Assembly: GCF_009882985.1 (NCBI RefSeq)
Contig: NZ_WTUZ01000022.1
Location: 409,065 to 473,064 of the forward strand
DNA length: 64,000 bases
From: Paenibacillus silvestris
GTDB lineage: Bacteria; Bacillota; Bacilli; Paenibacillales; NBRC-103111
Direction: 5' to 3'
Shown here: positions 1-9,200 of the stretch, one piece after another
Numbering within the stretch: the first letter of the stretch is position 1
Layout: each line of letters opens with the position of its first letter
The notes under the pieces: generated by a model
The model's input: only the letters and a program-made list of their open reading frames with translations
What the model was told of the DNA's origin: nothing
Databases searched by the model: none
Made by a program: the position numbers and the translations under genes

Positions 1-18
1 AGTTTCCAATTAGGTAAA

Positions 19-32
19 TTATGGTTCCATAA
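19..32. promoter_or_regulatory. Small palindrome upstream of the SLH/CAP gene
   Basis: A 14-bp inverted repeat, TTATGG-TT-CCATAA, lies about 55 bases before the first gene. It could be an operator. No regulator is visible and the window starts too close to judge the promoter. Confidence 0.25.
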
Positions 33-86
33 TATCCGATATTGAGTTAGGAGTGAAATTCACAGAGAAAAGGAAGATGGTAGAGA

Positions 87-2105
87 ATGTTCGGAAACAC
101 ATCGGGAAGTCGCATAAACTTTCATTACCTGAAGTTATTGGTTTGCCTAGTTTTTGGGATAGGCTTCATGGCGACAAGTTATGCTATTGTATCAGCGGAA
201 GAAGCGAAGGCAGAGTACAATTCAGATCAAATAGAAGGCCTAGCTCTTCTAAATGAGATTCGCGCCAAGGTAGGTGTTCCCTTAGTTCAATTGGATCCGA
301 ATATTACAAGAGCAGCTATTTTGCACGCAACTTACTATAACATGAATGGTGAAAACCCTAGTATTTATGCGCATGATGAAATCGAAGGTAAGCCAGGGTT
401 CCATGGGAAAACGATACTAGATCGAATGAGAGCAGCTGGTTGGCAGGATCCAAAGTACGGTTACGCATATGGGGAAGTAATGCATTTTAATTCAAAGAGC
501 ACCGCGGATGCCATAAAGTCATGGCTTAACACCGCGTATCATCGAGCAATTCTGTTGAGCCCTGATTTTGACGTTGTTGGTATTGGACTTGTAGATGGGA
601 CGACAGTTTTGGATTTTGGGAATGCTGAAAATGATCACAAGACTCGTAATGGAATCGTCGTATATCCATATGATGATATGCGGGATGCCCCAGTTGGATT
701 TTACGGATTAGAAATACCTAATCCATTGGATCGCTTCTCTGCCAAGTTTTCAGGGGGTATTATCTCGGTCATTACAGAAGATCCCATGATTAATCATAGT
801 GTAAAGATAACCGATGAACTCGGAAATTCAGTTCCCTTCTATGAAGAGGAACAGGGGGGTAAGGAACTTTTTTTCTACCCAAAATCAGTGTTGAAGGGAC
901 ATAGTACTTATACAGTAACCTTCCAGTATCAATTAGAAAATTACCAAAGTAAAACAAAGGTGTGGTCATTCACAACAGGCGCCGGTACAGCATTAAAGAA
1001 AATTTCATTTAGTTCAACAGAATTGGTCGTAGCTGAAGGTGATGAATTACCTTTCCAAATATTGGGCGCATTTAGCGATGGAACTACTTCAGCTTTAACT
1101 GAAGGGATTGATTTAAAATACACTGATGGCATTAAGATTTCAAGTGATGTCATCAAGGGGGTGAAGCCTGGTATATGGGAAATTGGAGTAACGAAAGACA
1201 ATATAACCTATAAGCAAAACGTGAAAGTCATACCAAAAATAAACTACGACACTAGTGAAAACTTAAATGCATCCACAGATCTTTCTGATATTTCGAATCA
1301 TTGGGCATCGCAATCAATTCTGTGGGCTATTCAAAGCGGAATTGCATCAGGCTACAACGATCATACATTCAGACCAGATGCCAATATAAGCGAAGCTGAA
1401 TTCCTGGCTATGCTATTAAGGATGTTTCAAGTAAATATCTCAACAAATGATAGTCAGCATTGGGCAGATGTTGCTTATCGAATTTCAAATGATCGAAATT
1501 ACCCTCTCTTAGGTATAACTAATATTCCGTTAAGAGAGACTAAAATATCGCGACTTCAGGTAGCGGAGCTGATTGCTGCTATTGATGGGTATAACTATAA
1601 AGATAATTATGCAGTTTGGTATATTATGGCCAAAGGCTATTCCAAGGGGAAAATCGGTTATTCCGTTGAAGGTTATAAAGCACTGGATTTGCTTACTAGA
1701 GCTGAGGCGATACAGTTTCTACAGAATATAAAACCATTGTTAAAAGAATTAAAATACCGTCCAAATCAGCCAACACCATTAACTATGCTGCCGCAATGGC
1801 CTGAAGACAAAAATCAACTGATCAGCGACAAGATGATGATTAGCAAATTTAATTCTGATCATTCGCTTGATATTGAAGGGTTATTTGCAGGACATAAAAA
1901 TGAGACACTTACAATTTCAGTGCAGACGGGTGGTTCGTCGCCTAAACAGATCGAGGATGTAAATGTTCAAATTGATAGCAACGGACACTTTCAAATCCAT
2001 GCAGGTGTGTACCAACAACAATCATTAAATATTTACCTTCGCGCTAATGAAGCGGTATACTGGATTTCTGTAGATGTAAATAGTGAGAAACGCAGTAAGT
2101 ATTGA
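87..2105 (+). CDS. Secreted CAP-domain protein with SLH cell-wall anchor
   Basis: Predicted exported surface protein of 672 residues. A hydrophobic segment at about residues 15-36 ends in an Ala-rich stretch that looks like a signal-peptidase site. It is followed by a CAP/SCP-like domain (about 45-180, with HATYYN, HDEIEG and AYHRAILLSP segments), a beta-rich middle, and SLH-type repeats. The clearest SLH repeat starts near residue 400 (DISNHWASQSILWAIQSGIA, then FRPDANISEAEF); two weaker ones follow. SLH repeats normally bind pyruvylated secondary cell-wall polymer, so the protein should sit on the cell surface; CAP domains in bacteria have no single assigned activity. The start at 87 is chosen because AGGAAG lies ten bases upstream. 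It stands alone and ends at a strong terminator. The final 100 residues match nothing I recognise. Confidence 0.8.
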   Translation: MFGNTSGSRINFHYLKLLVCLVFGIGFMATSYAIVSAEEAKAEYNSDQIEGLALLNEIRAKVGVPLVQLDPNITRAAILHATYYNMNGENPSIYAHDEIEGKPGFHGKTILDRMRAAGWQDPKYGYAYGEVMHFNSKSTADAIKSWLNTAYHRAILLSPDFDVVGIGLVDGTTVLDFGNAENDHKTRNGIVVYPYDDMRDAPVGFYGLEIPNPLDRFSAKFSGGIISVITEDPMINHSVKITDELGNSVPFYEEEQGGKELFFYPKSVLKGHSTYTVTFQYQLENYQSKTKVWSFTTGAGTALKKISFSSTELVVAEGDELPFQILGAFSDGTTSALTEGIDLKYTDGIKISSDVIKGVKPGIWEIGVTKDNITYKQNVKVIPKINYDTSENLNASTDLSDISNHWASQSILWAIQSGIASGYNDHTFRPDANISEAEFLAMLLRMFQVNISTNDSQHWADVAYRISNDRNYPLLGITNIPLRETKISRLQVAELIAAIDGYNYKDNYAVWYIMAKGYSKGKIGYSVEGYKALDLLTRAEAIQFLQNIKPLLKELKYRPNQPTPLTMLPQWPEDKNQLISDKMMISKFNSDHSLDIEGLFAGHKNETLTISVQTGGSSPKQIEDVNVQIDSNGHFQIHAGVYQQQSLNIYLRANEAVYWISVDVNSEKRSKY

Positions 2106-2125
2106 AATAATATTGTTGTAAGATA

Positions 2126-2165
2126 AAAACCACTCCCTGCACATTTGTAGGGAGTGGTTTCATTT
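2126..2165 (+). terminator. Rho-independent terminator after the SLH/CAP gene
   Basis: A 12-bp perfect stem (2127-2138 with 2149-2160, AAACCACTCCCT/AGGGAGTGGTTT) and a 10-base loop are followed by a T-rich stretch. Confidence 0.9.
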
Positions 2166-2640
2166 TAGCATAAAGATGAAAACTGAGGCTTTCTGCTCAG
2201 TCAGTTTAACTTCATAATCCATAACGTTTGCAGTATCCAGCTTTCCATATGGTGGAATAGGAAAATCCCATTATTAATAATAATGTAGAGAGCTCCACTG
2301 TCCGACGGCAACAAAAATTGTATCTTTATAGTTTGCGGCGATACCACACACATACCCCAGCTCTACCCCGGTTCCCTTTTATTGTTATCATAAATCCATT
2401 TAATAGTCCAAGTATCGGCACACGGCCACATGGTTTGGAGTTTGGCGCTAATATGTATCCTAACTCGCCAAGCCAAAGGAAATAAAACAAAACGCTATAA
2501 AGAACAGAGAATATCATTTTAAATTCTGAGGCTTGGGTAGTTACGACCTCATACTATACCAAACATCTAATTCAATTGGCTGGGAAAATCCAAGTTAAAC
2601 TAATTGATAGAGATGACAAGAGTTGAAACTACTAAGATTC
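2166..2640. other. Non-coding stretch with a possible decayed beta-propeller remnant
   Basis: No credible gene. On the minus strand near 2280-2370 a short open run reads GIAANYKDTIFVAVGQW, which resembles the 'GIAYGNGTFVAVG' repeat of bacterial BNR/Kelch-like proteins. It is cut by stops on both sides. A 63-residue minus ORF at 2326-2517 is in another frame and has no ribosome site. Confidence 0.3.
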
Positions 2641-2650
2641 CTTTCCTTAT

Positions 2651-2726
2651 TTATAATAATTATCAACAAGTATTGACTTTCATTTAATTTTATTTATAAT
2701 AATTATTATCTGATATCGATTATCAG
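2651..2726 (+). promoter_or_regulatory. Promoter with PerR/Fur-type boxes for the redox operon
   Basis: A sigma-A-type promoter is readable: TTGACT (2673-2678), 16-base spacer, TATAAT (2695-2700). It is bracketed by two 15-mers, 2651-2665 (TTATAATAATTATCA) and 2694-2708 (TTATAATAATTATTA), each one base off the PerR consensus TTATAATNATTATAA. The second overlaps the -10. A third element at 2711-2725 (TGATATCGATTATCA) fits the Fur 7-1-7 palindrome better, with two mismatches. Peroxide and/or iron control of the operon beginning at 2765 is inferred. Confidence 0.75.
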
Positions 2727-2764
2727 TGGACAAGCAGTTGAGCGGATAAAGGGGTGCAGCGGCG

Positions 2765-3688
2765 ATGTATGATGTCATTATTATTGGAGCAGGACCGGCA
2801 GGAGCTTCAGCTGCCATATATACAGCTAGAGGAAACTTGAAGACGCTGGTGATCGACAAAGCGCCGAACACGGGAGCTTTGGCCATCACGCACAAAATAG
2901 CGAATTACCCAGGCGTGACTGGGGAAATGTCTGGCAAGGAACTGCTGGATACGATGCGTGATCAAGCCAAAGGCTTCGGCGCTGAATTTATTCAAACGAC
3001 AATTACGGCTGTAGATGTGGAAGATGAGACGAAAGTCGTTTTCACGGCGGACGGTATGTATGAAGGCAAATCGATTATCATTGCAACGGGGTCAAAAGGG
3101 CGCAACCGTATGCTTCCCGGTGAAGAGAATCTGCTCGGGCGTGGCGTGAGTACTTGTGCAACGTGTGACGGCGCTTTTTTTGAAGGAAAGACGGTCGCTG
3201 TCATCGGTGATTCGGAAGAAGCACTGGAAGAAGCCCATGCGCTCAGCAAATTTGCGGAAAAAATCCACTTCGTGGTACCTCGCCCCGAGCTGCAAGGTGT
3301 TCATCATACCCCGGAGATCCCGGGAACGGACATCCTCTACAAAGCCAAACCGCTTGAAGTACTTGGCACCAATAAGGTAGAGGGACTACGTATTCGCACA
3401 GGTGTAGGTACGGAGGAAGTTCTTGAGGTGGATGGCGTATTCGTCTTCCTATCAGGCAGCAAGCCTGGGACAGACTTCCTACAAGGCCAGGTTCCGCTGG
3501 ACGAAGAGGGTTTTATGATTCTCGACAGCTCGATGCAATCATCGGTTCCAGGCGTTTTCGGCGCAGGAGAAGTTAGACGCACACCCGTTAAACAAGCGGT
3601 TGTTGCAGCTGCAGATGGGGCCATTGCGGCCATGGCTGTTGATAAATTTATTAATAAACGGGCTCAATTGATCCCGCAATATAAGTAA
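2765..3688 (+). CDS. Thioredoxin-reductase-like flavoprotein lacking NADPH motifs
   Basis: 307-residue cytoplasmic flavoprotein of the thioredoxin reductase/AhpF C-terminal family. An FAD-binding GAGPAGASAAIYTARG motif begins at residue 7 and the redox pair is C131-A-T-C134 followed by DG. The NADPH half is unusual. The expected GGGxxAxEEA loop reads IGDSEEALEEA, the HRRxxxR 2'-phosphate clamp reads VPRPELQG, and the late FAD motif GAGDVR is GAGEVR. The protein may therefore take electrons from something other than NADPH, such as ferredoxin or flavodoxin, as known for some clostridial-type reductases; this is inference. First gene of an operon with a glutaredoxin-like protein 29 bases downstream and a peroxiredoxin, suggesting it feeds that pair. 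AAGGGG ribosome site precedes the ATG. Confidence 0.8.
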   Translation: MYDVIIIGAGPAGASAAIYTARGNLKTLVIDKAPNTGALAITHKIANYPGVTGEMSGKELLDTMRDQAKGFGAEFIQTTITAVDVEDETKVVFTADGMYEGKSIIIATGSKGRNRMLPGEENLLGRGVSTCATCDGAFFEGKTVAVIGDSEEALEEAHALSKFAEKIHFVVPRPELQGVHHTPEIPGTDILYKAKPLEVLGTNKVEGLRIRTGVGTEEVLEVDGVFVFLSGSKPGTDFLQGQVPLDEEGFMILDSSMQSSVPGVFGAGEVRRTPVKQAVVAAADGAIAAMAVDKFINKRAQLIPQYK

Positions 3689-3717
3689 CCAGATACCCTA
3701 AGAGGAGATGAAATCAT

Positions 3718-3957
3718 ATGTCTAATGTCATTGTATATTCAAGCACGAATTGCCCTTATTGCCAGCAGTTAAAAAAATACTTAACCGATCAACAAGTCGC
3801 CTATGAAGAAAGAAATATTGATTTAAATGATCAATATGGTCAAGAACTTCATGATATGGGCATGATGTCGTTGCCAGTAACGGTGATTGGCGAGCACAAA
3901 ATTTTGGGTCTCAATGTGACCAAACTCAAAAAAGCTTTGGCTGAAGTAACTGTCTAA
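3718..3957 (+). CDS. Glutaredoxin-like (NrdH-type) thiol protein
   Basis: 79-residue thioredoxin-fold protein with the dithiol C12-P-Y-C15 near the N terminus, a cis-proline segment (SLPVTVIGEHKILGL) and the short length typical of NrdH/glutaredoxin-like proteins. It likely passes electrons from the upstream flavoprotein to the downstream peroxiredoxin. AAGAGGAG lies just ahead of the ATG. Middle gene of the three-gene redox operon. True glutathione dependence is unlikely in this group of bacteria, so a bacillithiol- or reductase-coupled role is the better guess. Confidence 0.82.
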   Translation: MSNVIVYSSTNCPYCQQLKKYLTDQQVAYEERNIDLNDQYGQELHDMGMMSLPVTVIGEHKILGLNVTKLKKALAEVTV

Positions 3958-3994
3958 CGAATACAAAATAGAGATATCAAGAGGAGAGCAAACC

Positions 3995-4561
3995 ATGACA
4001 CAATTAACCGTACAACCATCCCAAACTTTTGCTAAAATAGGGCTGCCAGCACCTGATTTTTCCCTGCTGTCCACGAAAAATATGGAAACCTTAGAAGAAA
4101 AAATTTCTCTTGAGGACTACAGAGGAAAATGGCTTGTCTTCTTCTTTTGGCCTTTCGATTTCACATATGTATGTCCAACGGAAATTACTGCTTTCAGCGA
4201 CAACTATGAGGAGTTCCTGGATTTGGATTGCGAAATCGTAGGAGCATCCGTGGATAGTGTGTACACGCATAGAGCTTGGACACAAACGCCGCGTGATCAA
4301 AACGGTATCGGCCCCGTGAAATTCCCGCTCGTCAGCGATTTCTCCAAAGAAACAGCACGCGCTTATGGCGTATTGGATGATGAAACAGGCGCGGCTCACC
4401 GTGGTTTGTTCATTATCGACCCAGAAGGTGTGCTGCGCTACCAAGTCGTTACAGACATGAACGTTGGACGTTCAGTAGACGAAACACTGCGTGTGCTTCA
4501 AGCGCTTCAAGCCGGAGGACTTTGTCCGGCGAACTGGAAACCAGGCGATAAAACGCTATAA
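3995..4561 (+). CDS. 2-Cys peroxiredoxin (AhpC/Prx family)
   Basis: 188-residue peroxiredoxin that reduces hydrogen peroxide and organic hydroperoxides. The peroxidatic cysteine is C60 in FDFTYVCPTE and the resolving cysteine C177 in GGLCPANW near the C terminus, giving the typical 2-Cys arrangement. Length matches AhpC/Prx1 proteins (about 187), though the tail after the resolving Cys is short. Ribosome site AAGAGGAG. Last gene of the operon, 37 bases after the glutaredoxin-like gene, ending at a 14-bp terminator. The linked flavoprotein and dithiol protein are its probable reductants, replacing a full-length AhpF. Confidence 0.9.
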   Translation: MTQLTVQPSQTFAKIGLPAPDFSLLSTKNMETLEEKISLEDYRGKWLVFFFWPFDFTYVCPTEITAFSDNYEEFLDLDCEIVGASVDSVYTHRAWTQTPRDQNGIGPVKFPLVSDFSKETARAYGVLDDETGAAHRGLFIIDPEGVLRYQVVTDMNVGRSVDETLRVLQALQAGGLCPANWKPGDKTL

Positions 4562-4573
4562 TCCTTAAAATGA

Positions 4574-4616
4574 GAAAGCCCCAATCCGTTAGTTAACCGC
4601 GGATTGGGGCTTTCAT
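4574..4616 (+). terminator. Terminator of the redox operon
   Basis: Perfect 14-bp stem, 4574-4587 (GAAAGCCCCAATCC) with 4601-4614, and a 13-base loop; the T-run is partly within the stem. Confidence 0.85.
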
Positions 4617-4684
4617 GTGCATTCAGGGCTGCATTTGCAGTATAATAGAAAGGCAAATGAGGCGAAGACAGAAAGGTTAGATAT

Positions 4685-4951
4685 ATGATGCAGTCCATTT
4701 CGGACAAACTATTTATGGGTTCTTTGATTTTATTAATGATTGCCGTTGTGGTCAGCGGAATCGGGTTTCAATTCGTAAATTGGCGCTCACAAGTGACAGA
4801 TGAGTTGGATGAAGAGACGAAAACGAGTTCTGCCCGGAAGAAGGCAGTCATGGACCGTCAGGATAAGAGCTTGAAACGGGTACTTCGTTCCTATTTATTT
4901 TGGATCGCAATTGCCGGTATGCTTGTATCCGTCTTACTCTCTCGATTGTAG
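4685..4951 (+). CDS. Small two-helix membrane protein, function unknown
   Basis: 88 residues with two predicted membrane helices (about 9-29 and 68-86) joined by a highly charged cytoplasmic or external loop rich in Asp, Glu, Lys and Arg. I do not recognise a family. GAAAGG lies ten bases before the ATGATG start. A TATAAT at 4641-4646 could be its -10, with no clear -35. It lies between the redox operon terminator and a bidirectional terminator, so it is probably transcribed alone. Confidence 0.65.
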   Translation: MMQSISDKLFMGSLILLMIAVVVSGIGFQFVNWRSQVTDELDEETKTSSARKKAVMDRQDKSLKRVLRSYLFWIAIAGMLVSVLLSRL

Positions 4952-4965
4952 GCTCTTTTAATACA

Positions 4966-5011
4966 GAAAAGGCGTATAGCGGCTCTAAGAGCCAGTTCTA
5001 TACGCTTTTTT
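4966..5011. terminator. Bidirectional terminator between convergent genes
   Basis: AAAAG-GCGTATAG (to 4979) pairs with CTATACGC-TTTTTT (from 4998). The loop itself carries a second hairpin, GGCTC-TAA-GAGCC (4981-4993). It can end the small membrane gene and, read the other way, the LacI regulator. Confidence 0.85.
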
Positions 5012-5014
5012 CAT

Positions 5015-6061
5015 TTAACCGGAATCTCGCGCGATGAAACGTGACGAGAGGATGATTTTCTCAGCTTGTCTTCCTGGGTGCTTAAGCCGGTACAGGAGAG
5101 TTTCTACCGCTCGAATGCCGAGCGATTCTTTCGCAAGTTCAATCGTGCTAAGAGGCGGATGCGCATAGGCGGAAGCTTCAATGTTATCAATACCGATGAC
5201 CTTAACCTGGTTCGGAACATCGATACCTTGGCGCTTAAGAATGGGAATCAGCTCTAGTGCTATCTGGTCATTAGCGCAAATAATGCCTTCGGGCATGCTT
5301 TTAGGTGAAAGAGACATGACTTTGCGTTCCAGGTAGTGAATGACTTGTCGATTCTGATAAGGGATGCTCCATTTCTTCAAAGAGTAGTCCTCTTCTGGCT
5401 TGGTCAAATCTTCCATGGCCATTCGGCAGCCCCAGAAGCGCTCCTTGAAGCTGACGGCAAATTGATCATCACCAACGAAAACAAGCCGTTTCAAGCCGGC
5501 TGCCAGCAGGCGTTGACAAGCCATTTTACCCGAGTCCAGATTATTATTGAGAACGCAATCCACATCTACCAAAGGCTCGTAATGGTCAATTAAGACAAGA
5601 GGAATTCCTGTTTGTTGGAGTGAAATGACCGATAGCGTAGGAAAAGTTCCTGCCAGAAGATGGCCGGCACAATGATCGGGATTCACATACGAAGGAATCT
5701 GCAGGTGTTCGTTATGATTAGCTGGAACAGGAATGATCAAGTGCTCGAAGCCCAGCTCCTTGCTGGCAGCCCCTATCCCTGCGAGAACTTTCCCCCAGAA
5801 TGGATTATCCTGCTGATAAATAGCCTGAATCCAAACAAGAATGTAAGGCGTATGTTCGTTTGCTTTCATCGATTCATCATGAAGGGTACCGGAAGTTTGC
5901 GGACCTGATTGGATAAGGTATCCCATGGCTTTCGCCATTTCTTGAATGCGGAGCCGATTTTCCTCACTTACACCTGATTTGCCGGATAGCGCTTGGGAAA
6001 CGGTATATTTAGACAGCCCTAGTCGGTCTGCAATTTGCTGCATGGAAACTTTTTTACTCAA
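5015..6061 (-). CDS. LacI-family transcriptional regulator
   Basis: About 348 residues: an N-terminal LacI helix-turn-helix (VSMQQIADRLGLSKYTVSQALSGK) and a periplasmic-binding-like effector domain. It likely represses the divergent glycoside hydrolase gene until a sugar is bound. I place the start at a TTG (6061) because AAGAAGGTG sits six bases upstream and the protein then opens right before the HTH, as usual for LacI proteins. A GTG at 6091 in the same frame has no ribosome site. A TTGACA on the minus strand (6145-6140) may be its -35. Ligand unknown, probably an oligosaccharide. Confidence 0.85.
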   Translation of the reverse strand: MSKKVSMQQIADRLGLSKYTVSQALSGKSGVSEENRLRIQEMAKAMGYLIQSGPQTSGTLHDESMKANEHTPYILVWIQAIYQQDNPFWGKVLAGIGAASKELGFEHLIIPVPANHNEHLQIPSYVNPDHCAGHLLAGTFPTLSVISLQQTGIPLVLIDHYEPLVDVDCVLNNNLDSGKMACQRLLAAGLKRLVFVGDDQFAVSFKERFWGCRMAMEDLTKPEEDYSLKKWSIPYQNRQVIHYLERKVMSLSPKSMPEGIICANDQIALELIPILKRQGIDVPNQVKVIGIDNIEASAYAHPPLSTIELAKESLGIRAVETLLYRLKHPGRQAEKIILSSRFIARDSG

Positions 6062-6174
6062 GGATTGCACCTTCTTCAATTGAGATCTCACTTACATAAC
6101 AAAACTAACAAAATTCATTGTTGACTAAAAAGGATATAATGTCAATGTTCTTCAAGGTTATTCGTAAAAATGAA

Positions 6175-6232
6175 TTGACGTTAGGATTGAAAATGATTAC
6201 ATTAGGGGTGTTGAAATATTCGTTAGCCTAAC
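6175..6232 (+). promoter_or_regulatory. Promoter and putative LacI operator for the glycosidase
   Basis: TTGACG (6175-6180), 17-base spacer, TACATT (6198-6203). A palindrome GTTAG-C-CTAAC at 6222-6232 falls about 19 bases after the -10, a usual place for a LacI-type roadblock operator. The divergent LacI gene starts about 115 bases before the -35. Confidence 0.6.
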
Positions 6233-6277
6233 AAAAATAACAATTTGATAAAAGCTCAACACAATGGAGGTTTTACA

Positions 6278-9200
6278 ATGGGTGATTGGATAATTTTTTA
6301 TGATGCAGCGTTTCCTTATGAAGGTGCTCGGCCAGACAGCCGCAGTTTAGAAGCTTTAGCAAAATATGGCCGGATTGTGGGAGCCGAGGCGTTAGCAGAA
6401 GTTCTGCAGCAAGGTACGGCTGATAATTTCCTTCATCTCCATGGTCGTTACTTTCCGAAAGCTGCTTGGGGAGCAGTCATGTCGCATGTTCGCAGAGGGA
6501 AAGGACTTCTTCATCTCGGGAGTGCGCCATTTCGGGTACCGGTTTATCTAACTAGCGAGGGATGGACGGATGAAGCGGAGCAAACGGGCTATCATCAGCT
6601 TTTGCAGATTCATGAGGTACTTCCTGTCGATCCGGCACCCATTTCTCATTATGCAGCACATTCAGATCTGCCTTTGCTTGCTGGCAAAGAGGCGCTATTT
6701 CAGGTGCAGCCAACGATAGGTATGGCGCTGCACGTAACTCGCGCAGATGATCATCCAGGTCAGATTGGCTCAAGCGGGCCTATGGATGCCCATTTGCTAC
6801 CGCTGCTGAGGGGAATTTCTCAAGAAGGCCGCGAAGTTGCGGCGCCAATCGTGCTGCTGGAGAATACGAAGGGTGATTTTGCAGGCGGGCGCTGGATTTT
6901 CGCCAACTTCGTGACGGACGATACCTTCTGGACACAAGGTGGCGCGGAAGTGTTGGGGGATTTGGCAGCCTTTACGGCACGTGGCGTAACCGAAATTTGG
7001 TTCAAGCCAAATTACGCGTGCTATGATCCTGGAGATCGAGCGGCATTGACCATCCAGTTGCAAACGCTCGCCAATCGTGAAGAAGCTGTCTCAGCTAATA
7101 CATTGTGGACATTCCATGTTCAGGTGAAGAAAGACGGCGGTTCGGAGCCGTTATGGTCAACTTCTGTTCAAATAGATGCATCCCGCGAGCTGACTTATAA
7201 AAAAATGAATGTACCGGTCGATCTAGAGCCCGGCTATTATACGGCCGTTTGTACAGCCGTTGCCAATACAGGCGAGACACGTACCTACCAGCAGGGCTTT
7301 TGGGGATATGATGCGGAGCTGCTGCGCGAAGGAACACCGCTATCCTGCGATCGCGATTATTTCATCAAAGATGGGCGACCGCTGCCGATTGTTGGCATGA
7401 CCTATATGACGAGCGATGTAGCTCGGAAATTTCTTTTTCTGCCAAACGTGTCAGTTTGGGACAAGGATATCGCACAAATGGTCAAAGCAGGGATTAACCT
7501 GCTGCGCACAGGGATTTGGTCCGCGTGGCGCCAAGTCATGTTCGTAGATGGCCATCCCTATGAAGAAGTGATGCGTGCTATTGATGCCTTCATTCTGACA
7601 TGTAAAAAGCACAACATTGAAGTCACGTTTAACTTCTTTGCTTTTACACCAGAGCTGTGGGAGGGGGTTAATCCGTACCTGGATCCGCGCAGCGTGGAAG
7701 CTCAGAAGCGGTTTATTTCCGCAATCGTGTCGCGTCACAAAGAAACAACGAATGTTCATTGGGATTTGATCAATGAGCCATCGATGTTTAACCCGAATAA
7801 GCCATTTTCCGGGCCACAATCTGCGCATGACAGATTCGAGAAGGAAGCGTTCGCGGCTTGGCTGGAAAACCGTCATGGCGATATTCGCAAGCTGCAGGAG
7901 CGCTGGAATATGACGCCAATGGAATTACCTGATTTTCAAAGCGCAAAACTTCCCGATGCTTCCGAAATGAATATGAAGACGACCGAGATGTTGGAGAAAA
8001 AAGGCGGACCATGGCTGGATTATACGTATTTTACAATGGATATGCATAATCGCTGGGCGCGGGAATTAATTGCGACTATTCGCAGTATTAATCCTGCTCA
8101 TTTGGCTACGGTTGGTCAGGATGAAGGACTAGGTGCCCTGCGTCCATCACCATTCTTCTATGCGGAAGCGGTGGACTATACAACGGTTCATACTTGGTGG
8201 TTAATGGATCAGTTAGTGTGGGACGGTATTTTCTCCAAAGCGCCGGACAAACCGAGCTTGATTCAGGAAACCGGCATTATGTATATAGAAACGGCTGACG
8301 GACGTGCAAAACGCTCGGAACATGAGCTGCGAAATATTCTGGAGCGCAAGTATGCCTATGCCTTTTCGACAGGCGGGGCGGGTGCTGTGCAGTGGATTTG
8401 GAATATTAACTTCTATATGAACAATATTAATGAATCGCACATTGGTGCGCTGCGAGCAGATGGCACAGAGAAACCAGAAGCGGATGTTTCTTACGACTTC
8501 GGCGCTTTTATGGGCAGCATTCGCGATTTGTTTGTGGATCGCAAGCTGGAGGAAGTGGTGGCCATCTTCCCATATTCCAACGATTTTTCGACCAGAAGAT
8601 TAGCTGGTGATGCCACAGGCAAGCTTACGCGTACCTTGGCTTATTCGATGAATGTGCCTTTCCGCGGTATGGGTGAGTACCAGCTTGACGCTTTGGAGCA
8701 CAATCCTCCCAAGTTAATTATTGTACCTAGTGCTCACAACTTCAGTGATGAAGCTTTGGAAAAGCTGACTCAGCATGTGCGGACGCATGGCGGAACGCTT
8801 TTATTCACAGGTCCGCTTGGACTGAATGAATACTGGACACCAGTATCGCGTTTGACGGATGTGGTGGGCGAGACCGTGCTTAGCAACATTTTGCGGGAAG
8901 AAATGATGGTCTTAAGCGGCAGCCAGTATCCAGTCTCATTCGGCGGAGTACGAATTTCACAGGCGAACAAAGAGGTCGCTCTCTCCGAGGGCGAGGGTGA
9001 GAACGGTGGATGGAGTGCTGGGCATGGAGCCGTCCGGCGTTATGCGCTTGGCGAAGGGCAGCTCATCTGGTGTCCGCTGCCTGTTGAACTGAATGAACGC
9101 GGTGAAAGCATTGAAGCGTTGTACAAATATGCTTTGGCGGAAGCTGGCGTCTCAGAGGAATTGACGTGGGTGAAAGGCGGGCAACTGCCGGGCGTTTACG

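Noticed and set aside
2326..2517. 63-codon minus-strand ORF
   Set aside because: No ribosome site and no family resemblance; it runs in a different frame from the nearby propeller-like fragment.
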